A stretch of 64,000 nucleotides of DNA from Bifidobacterium leontopitheci (GTDB lineage: Bacteria; Actinomycetota; Actinomycetes; Actinomycetales; Bifidobacteriaceae), in contig NZ_WBVT01000005.1 of NCBI RefSeq assembly GCF_009193355.1, forward strand, positions 1 to 64,000, written 5' to 3'. How positions within the stretch are numbered: position 1 is the first letter of the stretch; each line of letters starts with the position of its first letter. The notes under the pieces were generated by a model. The model did no database searches, was not told the origin of the DNA, and saw only the letters and a program-made list of their open reading frames with translations. Shown one piece after another: positions 58,323 through 64,000 of this stretch. Position numbers and translations under genes: made by a program.

Positions 58323-59138
58323 ATGACTGGACGGTACGTGCGTGGCGGTCAGGACGGCCGCACGTCGAAACGGGCGCTGGCTGTGGTCATGGTCGCCGTC
58401 GTCGTGCTTGCGGCCGTGACAGCAGGTCTGTGGGTGTGGCGGGCGGACGTCATCGGCGCGGTGAAGTCGCTCGCCACGCGCGGCGCGGCCCTCTCGTCGG
58501 ACGGACAGGAGGGTCAGGCGACCCGCATGCCCGCCGCCGAGGCGGCGAAACGGTATCCGCGGCTGACCAGCGCCACGGACTACAACGGCAACGGCGTCGA
58601 CGACTACACGGACATCCTCGACGGCGCCCGCAAGGACGCCGAAGCCCGTCCCGCCTACGATTCCGGGTATTATCAGGGAGGTTATCCGCCGGCGGACCGC
58701 GGCGCCTGCACCGATCTGGTATGGCGCGCGTTCCGGCAGGCCGGCTACGACCTCAAGGCCATGGTCGACGCGGACATCGCCGCCGACCCCTCCTCCTATG
58801 CGGCCGTGGCGGCGAACCCGGCCCCGAACATCGACTTCCGTCGCACCGGCGTGCTCGACGTGTTCTTCCGCAAGTACGGGCAGACCCTCACCACCGACAC
58901 CTCCGACTACGCGCAATGGCAGGCGGGCGACATCGTGGTGTTCCAGCATGTCAAGCACATCGGCGTGATCTCCGACCGCCGCGACAAGGCGGGCACCGCC
59001 TACGTGCTGCACAACATGAACCAGCGTGAACGGGAGAACGACTATCTTGCGTTCAGACGGCACATGACCGTCACCGGACACTACCGCTGGGACGCCTCCA
59101 AGGTGCCGTCCTCGGTGCTGCGCGCGTGGAAGCGGTGA
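58323..59138 (+). CDS. DUF1287 domain protein, membrane-anchored
   Basis: A 271-residue exported or anchored protein. One N-terminal hydrophobic helix (ALAVVMVAVVVLAAVTAGLW) follows a basic start. The DUF1287 (YijF-like, NlpC/P60-related) domain contains YYQGGYPPADRGACTDLVWR with the conserved Cys, NIDFRRTGVLDVFFRKYG, and WQAGDIVVFQHVKHIGVIS with the conserved His. These suggest a cysteine-peptidase-like papain fold active outside the cell, but the family's activity is not established. ATG 58323 follows GGAACGG; ATG 58302 is an alternative. Confidence 0.82.
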   Translation: MTGRYVRGGQDGRTSKRALAVVMVAVVVLAAVTAGLWVWRADVIGAVKSLATRGAALSSDGQEGQATRMPAAEAAKRYPRLTSATDYNGNGVDDYTDILDGARKDAEARPAYDSGYYQGGYPPADRGACTDLVWRAFRQAGYDLKAMVDADIAADPSSYAAVAANPAPNIDFRRTGVLDVFFRKYGQTLTTDTSDYAQWQAGDIVVFQHVKHIGVISDRRDKAGTAYVLHNMNQRERENDYLAFRRHMTVTGHYRWDASKVPSSVLRAWKR

Positions 59139-59299
59139 GCCGCGCAACCTCGCCGGTCGGGTGAGATTGTTCACAGTCGGCCGATTCGTGCGCGCGCCGC
59201 GTACGCCGTGACGTAGTCTGGAACTTGGAAGGGTCCGCCACGGACCTGATACGAAGCCACCGCGGATTCATGGAACCCGCCCATCGAAAGGATCGCACT

Positions 59300-59704
59300 A
59301 TGGCAACGCTCACCGCCGAGATGAAGACCTTCATCGAGAACAACCTGGGCTGGATCGCCACCCAGAACGAGGACGGCACGCTCGACCTCGGCCCGAAGAT
59401 GTCGCTGTTCGTGCTCGACGACAACCACATCGCCTACCACGAGCGCACCGCCGGCCAGGCCTACAAGAACCTGCAGGCCAACGGCAAGCTCGTGATTGCC
59501 TTCGCCAACCTCGCCGAGAAGAAGGGCTACCGCTTCCGCGGCAATGTCGTGCTGCACACCGACGACGCCATCTACGAGGAGCAGGTGAAGGTCGCCGAGG
59601 AGAAGGGCACCAAGAAGCCCGCCGCCATCCCGGTGCTCGAGATCACCGAGATCGAGGACCTCGCCTCCGGCCCGAACGCCGGCAAGACCATCGTCAAGGA
59701 CTGA
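59300..59704 (+). CDS. pyridoxamine 5'-phosphate oxidase-fold protein
   Basis: A 134-residue flavin-reductase-like split-barrel protein of the general PNPOx superfamily. The strand pattern ATQNEDGTLDLGPKMSLFVL, HIAYHERTAGQAYKNLQ and KLVIAFANLAEKKGYRFRG matches small FMN- or F420-binding members. The substrate is not deducible and it is too short for a true PdxH. ATG 59300 follows AAAGGATCGCACT; a strong GNRA-loop terminator follows, so it is monocistronic. Confidence 0.85.
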   Translation: MATLTAEMKTFIENNLGWIATQNEDGTLDLGPKMSLFVLDDNHIAYHERTAGQAYKNLQANGKLVIAFANLAEKKGYRFRGNVVLHTDDAIYEEQVKVAEEKGTKKPAAIPVLEITEIEDLASGPNAGKTIVKD

Positions 59705-59732
59705 GGCCGCATATACCGCGACTTATGGGGAT

Positions 59733-59769
59733 GGGGTGCATCCGCCGCAAGGCGGGTGCACCCCGTTTT
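59733..59769 (+). terminator. intrinsic terminator with GCAA tetraloop
   Basis: GGGGTGCATCCGCC (59733-59746) pairs with GGCGGGTGCACCCC (59751-59764) over 14 positions (one G-T) with a GCAA tetraloop, followed by GTTTT. It ends the PPOX-fold gene and faces the convergent regulator gene. Confidence 0.88.
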
Positions 59770-59808
59770 CGTCACGCTGCTCGCCCGGCGTTGTCCACGC
59801 CGCCGACT

Positions 59809-60735
59809 TCAGCGGATCCGGTACTTATGGCCGCGCTGGGTGATGAAGAAGCCGAGCCTGCGCAGCTTGCGCGTCAGCGAGTACAATACGCCGTCCATGA
59901 TGTCGCGTTGCTCGAGCACGCCGGTGCCGCACACCGTCTCCAGCAGTTCGTCGAAGGTGAGGAACTCCCCGTCGGCCCGGATCAGCGTCTCCAGCGTCTT
60001 GTACTCGCGCGGGGAGAGGGCGAGCGGCTGCCCGCCGTTGCGGTAGAACGCCCGCCCGGCCCGCGTGTCCAACGTCAGGTCGCCGTGGATCAGCATGCCC
60101 GGCCCGCGTCCGTCGCCGTCGTCACGATCCTGGGACAGCGCGTGCACACGCGACAGCAGCTCGGCATCGGAGAACGGCTTGACGATCGTCGCGTCGACGC
60201 GGATGGGAAGGTCTGGATGGTTCCGCGTCCTCGGTCCGTCCGGCGCGGCTTCCCGGCTCGCGACGGACGCCGATGGGGACGTCGCCGCAGCAGGTGTTGC
60301 CGCAGCAGGTGCCGCCGTCGACGTCGCGGATGCCGGCAGTGAGCCGCCACGTGATGGCATGGCCGGCTGCCGCGGCTTCGCCATGGCCGGCTTCGCGGCG
60401 TTCGCGACGGTCCTGCGGATTGTCGGCAGCGGGGTCTGCCGTCTGACCGACGGCGTGCTGTCCCGGTTCGCGGCCTGCGTGCGCGGCGGCGTCGACAGGA
60501 GCAGCACGCGCGTGCCGTCATCGCCATGACGGTTCAGGTCCCCGCATACCGCGTCGAGGAGGCCGTCGTCGGCCATGTCGTCGATGATGGCGAGATCGAA
60601 GCGCGGATGGTCGCTCCACGCCTCGGCAAGGGTGTCGCGGTTCGTGACGGATGCCACGGCATGGCCCTGCGATTCCAATGCCCCCGTCACCGCAAAACCC
60701 AACGCGGTGTCGCTGGTCGCGAAGAGGATGTCCAT
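59809..60735 (-). CDS. OmpR-type response regulator with split receiver domain
   Basis: A 308-residue regulator. Residues 1-84 are the first four strands of a receiver domain: DILFATSD, phospho-acceptor-like Asp52 in DLAIIDDMADDG, and VLLLST. A low-complexity Ala/Pro/Ser/Arg insert (about 85-177) then interrupts the domain. It resumes at IRVDATIVKPFSDAELLSRV with the conserved Lys-Pro (Lys186). A winged helix follows (LALSPREYKTLETLIRADGE, YSLTRKLRRLGFFITQRGHK). The first acidic pair is reduced to a single Asp (TSD). No histidine kinase is nearby. An ATG at 60735 gives the receiver start directly. Confidence 0.85.
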   Translation of the reverse strand: MDILFATSDTALGFAVTGALESQGHAVASVTNRDTLAEAWSDHPRFDLAIIDDMADDGLLDAVCGDLNRHGDDGTRVLLLSTPPRTQAANRDSTPSVRRQTPLPTIRRTVANAAKPAMAKPRQPAMPSRGGSLPASATSTAAPAAATPAAATSPSASVASREAAPDGPRTRNHPDLPIRVDATIVKPFSDAELLSRVHALSQDRDDGDGRGPGMLIHGDLTLDTRAGRAFYRNGGQPLALSPREYKTLETLIRADGEFLTFDELLETVCGTGVLEQRDIMDGVLYSLTRKLRRLGFFITQRGHKYRIR

Positions 60736-60933
60736 TGCGCTTGCCTTTCGACGGAACGGCCGGTACGTTTCGAAAGACCACTGTAGTCCCGTCCCCGCGG
60801 CGATTCCAGCCGGCGACGCGACGGCGTCACGCGTTGTGCCGCGCAGCCGCGCACGCCTGCTGCTCCCGAGCTTGTGCTAATGTCCATAGACCGCGGAAAA
60901 CGGCAGGCAGCGGGATGGAAGCGAGGCATGACG

Positions 60934-62463
60934 ATGAGCGACGTACGCCGTGAGATGGAACGTCTGCGTCCGGTCTACGAGACCGGCGTGCTCCGTCTGC
61001 TGCTGCGGCAGAACGCCATGCTGTACGTGGCGCTGCTGCGCTCCGCGTTCGACCCGCTGACCGGCGAGCTGCCGCGCGAGACCCTCGAGGAACGGTTCGC
61101 GCAGTCACTGTCATCACTCGCCGAGACCGGGGACTATACACCCAAACCAGACCAGGACTTCGCCCAGGCGGCGCATCGCGTGCTCGTCGACCTCACCAGA
61201 GAGGGCGAAGGCGACTACGCATGGCTCGCCAACTCGCACGACGCCGCCTCACACCGGTTCCTCTACCGCCTCACCGCCCGCGCGCACCGCGCCATCGAGG
61301 CGTTGGGCCGTCTCGAGGACGATACGCGCACGCTCTCCGGCGCCCAGGCCAACAGCATCATCATGGAGATCGAGCACGCGCGCATGCAGCTGACCGCCGA
61401 TCCGGGCGAACGGGTGCGCCTGCTCAACCGCGAAATCAAGGAACGCCGGCACGAGATCAAAAGGATCCAGCAAGGCCAGCGCGAAGCAGCCCTCACCGAC
61501 GCGCAGGTCGAGGACATCATCGCCGTCATCCACAACACGCTGCGCGGCGTTCCCGTCGACCTGCGCGAACTCGTGCTCGCCGAACGCGACAACGGCGACG
61601 CGTTACGCCGTCGCATGCAAGCCGGCGACATGAGCGTCGACGAGATCCTCGGCGCCTACCACCGCGAATACCGGCGCAATTTCAGCGAATCCGACAGCGG
61701 ACGCCGCTTCGAGGACGCCTTCCAGGTGATCATCACCGACGAAGGCCGCCAGCAGATCGACGAGGCGCTGCGCTCCATCGCACGCACCCCCTACCTCGCC
61801 GGCGCGTCCGGCGCGCTGCTCGACCAGGTACGCGACGAACTCGCACGCATCTACCGGGGACTCGAGGAGGTGCGTGCCCAGATGCGCGTCTCCGACGAGG
61901 CGGTCAGCCGACTCGTCCGTCAGCGCACCGACACCCGGTACCGCACCATGCTCGACCTGCTCAACCGTCTGTACGTGACCGTCAACGCGGACGCGAAAAC
62001 CCACCCCGCGCAATCCGACCGACCATACCCGACCGGCGGCGCCGGCGCACAGCTCGCCTCCCTGCCCACCCGGCCGGCAAGGGCGATGAGCGTCACCCCG
62101 ACGCCGGGCCTCGCCGACACCACAGCGGCGGACAACGCCGGACGCTCCCCGGCCGACGAACTCGCCTCGATGATCGTCAACGGAGGCCCCCGCCTGCGCC
62201 GCATGGCCCGACTCATCAGCCAGGCCCCGACGACCATGCCGGACGGGCGCATCGACATGGCCGCAAGCTTCAACCGGCTGCCCGAAACGGAACGGCGGGA
62301 AAGCGAACTTGTCGGATTCCTCAGCGCCATACGCGCATGGAACCCCGACGAGCCCGCCGTGACCTGGCACTGCATCTCAGCCGGCGGTCTGACACGCGAC
62401 TGGCAGACGCGGCCGGTATACGCCGAGGCGGACGAGCTGGACGCAATCGTGAAGGAAGGATGA
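60934..62463 (+). CDS. jetA: Wadjet anti-plasmid system protein JetA (DUF3375)
   Basis: A 509-residue protein of the DUF3375 family, first gene of a Wadjet (JetABCD) condensin-like system that recognises and cuts circular plasmid DNA. It is the MksF/kleisin-like subunit: a helical N-terminal domain ([20 protein letters not shown]), a region with [20 protein letters not shown], and a long helical middle ([21 protein letters not shown]). ATG 60934 is chosen because GAGG lies seven bases upstream; ATG 60928 is almost in contact with it. jetB follows after three bases. Confidence 0.9.
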   Translation: MSDVRREMERLRPVYETGVLRLLLRQNAMLYVALLRSAFDPLTGELPRETLEERFAQSLSSLAETGDYTPKPDQDFAQAAHRVLVDLTREGEGDYAWLANSHDAASHRFLYRLTARAHRAIEALGRLEDDTRTLSGAQANSIIMEIEHARMQLTADPGERVRLLNREIKERRHEIKRIQQGQREAALTDAQVEDIIAVIHNTLRGVPVDLRELVLAERDNGDALRRRMQAGDMSVDEILGAYHREYRRNFSESDSGRRFEDAFQVIITDEGRQQIDEALRSIARTPYLAGASGALLDQVRDELARIYRGLEEVRAQMRVSDEAVSRLVRQRTDTRYRTMLDLLNRLYVTVNADAKTHPAQSDRPYPTGGAGAQLASLPTRPARAMSVTPTPGLADTTAADNAGRSPADELASMIVNGGPRLRRMARLISQAPTTMPDGRIDMAASFNRLPETERRESELVGFLSAIRAWNPDEPAVTWHCISAGGLTRDWQTRPVYAEADELDAIVKEG

Positions 62464-62465
62464 CC

Positions 62466-63386
62466 ATGAGCGCAACGAACGCGACACCGGACGAAACGCC
62501 GCAGCGCACGCCCGCCGCGGAAGACACGCGGCAGGACGTGCGACAGGACCCGCAGCAGCCGCGCGAAGAAGCCGTCAACCCTTACGCGCTCTTCGAGGGC
62601 GACACGGGCGACATGCCGGCCGACGCGCGCGCGGCCGCCATCGCACTCAAACGCGAACGATACGTGTCCGGCGCCATGTACGACATGGTCCTCGACAACC
62701 GCGACGCCGTGGTCCGCTCGCTCAACAACGACCTGCTGCAGCTCGTCGTCAACGAACGGTACCGAATCATGATCGCCATGCCGGTCGCCGGCCCCGACAT
62801 AGCCATGCGCTCGCTCAAGACCCGCACCAGCCTCAAACGCGAGGAGGCGGCGGCGCTCGCGTTCCTGCGCATCCGCGTGCTCGAATACGAGAACGCGGGG
62901 GAGCCGGCCGACCGATGGCTGGTCAGCTTCGAGGAGATCCGCGCGGCGCTCGCCACCGGCACCGGCTACCTTGCGGCCCGCAACGACGAGGAGGGCGTGC
63001 TGCGCACCGTCGGGTCGCTCGTGTCCGCCATGACGACGTACGGTTATCTGGAACGCATGCCGGACGACGAGACCATGTACCGGATCACGCCGCTCGTGCC
63101 GGTCGTGCTCGACCGCGGCCTCGCACGCACCTGGCTGGCGACCGCGGACGAGGACATGTCCGACTCCGCCGCGGACGCCGACTCATCCACGACAGCCGAC
63201 ACTGCGACATCCGACACCGCGGATGCGGGGGACGCGACCGACGACGGCGGGGACGCGGACATCGATCCCGCGCTGTTCGCCGAGCCGCTGTTCGGCGACG
63301 ACAACACCGGCGACGACAATGACAGTGCCGCCCACGACAGTGCCGCCCACGACAGTGCCGCCCGGAACGACGAGAAAGGGGAGTGA
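62466..63386 (+). CDS. jetB: Wadjet anti-plasmid system protein JetB (DUF4194)
   Basis: A 306-residue DUF4194 protein, the MksE-like winged-helix subunit of Wadjet that binds the kleisin JetA. The core covers about residues 40-215: [40 protein letters not shown], and [20 protein letters not shown]. The last about 82 residues are an acidic Asp/Ala/Thr-rich tail with a thrice repeated DSAAH unit (63321-63363), longer than usual in my knowledge of the family. ATG 62466 follows GGAAGGA; an ATG at 62460 overlaps the jetA stop. Confidence 0.9.
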   Translation: MSATNATPDETPQRTPAAEDTRQDVRQDPQQPREEAVNPYALFEGDTGDMPADARAAAIALKRERYVSGAMYDMVLDNRDAVVRSLNNDLLQLVVNERYRIMIAMPVAGPDIAMRSLKTRTSLKREEAAALAFLRIRVLEYENAGEPADRWLVSFEEIRAALATGTGYLAARNDEEGVLRTVGSLVSAMTTYGYLERMPDDETMYRITPLVPVVLDRGLARTWLATADEDMSDSAADADSSTTADTATSDTADAGDATDDGGDADIDPALFAEPLFGDDNTGDDNDSAAHDSAAHDSAARNDEKGE

Positions 63387-63388
63387 CG

Positions 63389-64000
63389 ATGGCAGCCAAG
63401 GACCTGCAGATGATCGCCGACCGGTGGATGATGGAAAGCCGCCGCCTCGTCAACTGGGGATCGTATGAGGGGTACCACGAGTTCCGGCCGTCCACGGACC
63501 GGGACATGCCGGTCACCCTGCTCGCCGGAGCCAGCGAATCCGGCAAATCCACGCTCGTCGACGCGCAGAACTCGCTGCTGTACCCGACCGGCACCCCGTT
63601 CAACAAGGCGTCGAACTCGGGACGCTCCGAACGCAGCGACTACACGTACCTGCGCGGCATGGTCGGCGTGGGCGGCGGTGCGGACGGCGACGAGCCGATC
63701 TACCTGCGCGGACGCGACGGCAACGGCTCTCCGCAGGCAGTGTGGGGCGCCATCGTCGACACCTACCGCAATCAGGTCACCGGCCAGGTGCTCTCCTGCG
63801 GCAAGTTCATGTACCTCATGCCCGGCGACGGCCGCGGCGACGTGCGCCGCCAATACGTGGTCTGGGACCGGCCGATGGACCCGCGGCTCATGGACGAATA
63901 CCGGCGCTCGCCGTTCACGCCGTCACAGTTGAGGACCGTGTACGACCAGTGCCTGGTCTTCCCCAGCGCGGATGCGTTCCACGAGCACATCTGGTCGGTC
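63389..64000 (+). CDS. jetC: Wadjet SMC-like ATPase JetC, N-terminal part (cut by window end)
   Basis: The first 204 codons of a large SMC-type ATPase, open to the window edge, so only the N-terminal ATPase lobe is seen. After a short lead (RRLVNWGSYEGYHEF, the strand before the P-loop) comes Walker A, GASESGKSTLVDAQ, with Lys53. Then LLYPTGTPFNKASNSGRSER and the Arg-finger-like YTYLRGMVG, as in MukB/MksB-type Wadjet ATPases. ATG 63389 is three bases after jetB with AAAGGGGAG. Coiled coil, Walker B and jetD must lie beyond 64000. Confidence 0.9.
   Translation, partial: MAAKDLQMIADRWMMESRRLVNWGSYEGYHEFRPSTDRDMPVTLLAGASESGKSTLVDAQNSLLYPTGTPFNKASNSGRSERSDYTYLRGMVGVGGGADGDEPIYLRGRDGNGSPQAVWGAIVDTYRNQVTGQVLSCGKFMYLMPGDGRGDVRRQYVVWDRPMDPRLMDEYRRSPFTPSQLRTVYDQCLVFPSADAFHEHIWSV

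Overview
The window is a 64 kb chromosomal stretch from a high-GC actinobacterium, almost certainly a Bifidobacterium. The evidence is a sortase-anchored GH101 endo-alpha-N-acetylgalactosaminidase of EngBF type, the argCJBDFRG(H) cluster with ARG-box-like operators, the tyrS / TPR protein / HAD / tlyA / NAD kinase / recN order, and the codon and base composition. I cannot fix the species. No rRNA, insertion sequence, phage or CRISPR array is visible.

Layout. 1-1650: the tail of an unidentified gene, a small hypothetical gene, an SDR oxidoreductase, then a palindrome-rich intergenic repeat. 1651-7557 (minus): a 1968-residue mucin O-glycanase. 7815-10130: an unknown protein and a SpoU-family RNA methyltransferase. 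10223-14687: pheS, pheT and a DUF4190 membrane protein. 14851-22276: argC, J, B, D, F, R and G, preceded by ARG-box-like dyads before argC and argG. 22393-28270: a two-component system divergent from a three-gene ABC exporter, sitting between argG and argH (28517-30007). 30188-32974: HD protein, PF06541 membrane protein, tyrS. 33110-42385: an Arg/Gly-rich and acidic TPR protein, HAD phosphatase, a 63-residue protein, tlyA, trkA/trkH on the minus strand, NAD kinase and recN. 42405-49575: HAD hydrolase, an AlbA_2/ATPase regulator with a 12-bp dyad upstream, thrC, proA, an unknown protein and nadD. 49677-55430: prs, tRNA-Gln, glmU, rsfS, a histidine phosphatase, a PH-domain protein and a GH13 glycosidase. 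55485-55945: a tandem array of about 52-bp imperfect palindromes next to tRNA-Ala. 56062-60735: a Ser/Gly-rich membrane protein, a nitroreductase-like protein, a DUF1287 protein, a PPOX-fold protein and an OmpR-type regulator whose receiver domain is split by a long insert. 60934-64000: jetA, jetB and the start of jetC of a Wadjet anti-plasmid system, cut by the window edge.

How the genes work together. Most of the window is core metabolism and translation. The arg genes make a complete ornithine-to-arginine route with their own repressor. nadD and NAD kinase serve NAD(P) synthesis, prs supplies PRPP and glmU supplies UDP-GlcNAc. The adaptive parts are the mucin glycanase (host glycan foraging), the exporter with its sensor system, the AlbA_2 regulator and the Wadjet operon. 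The observations most worth a second look are the 52-bp palindrome array, the split-receiver regulator next to Wadjet, the charge-polarised TPR protein, and the exporter module between argG and argH.
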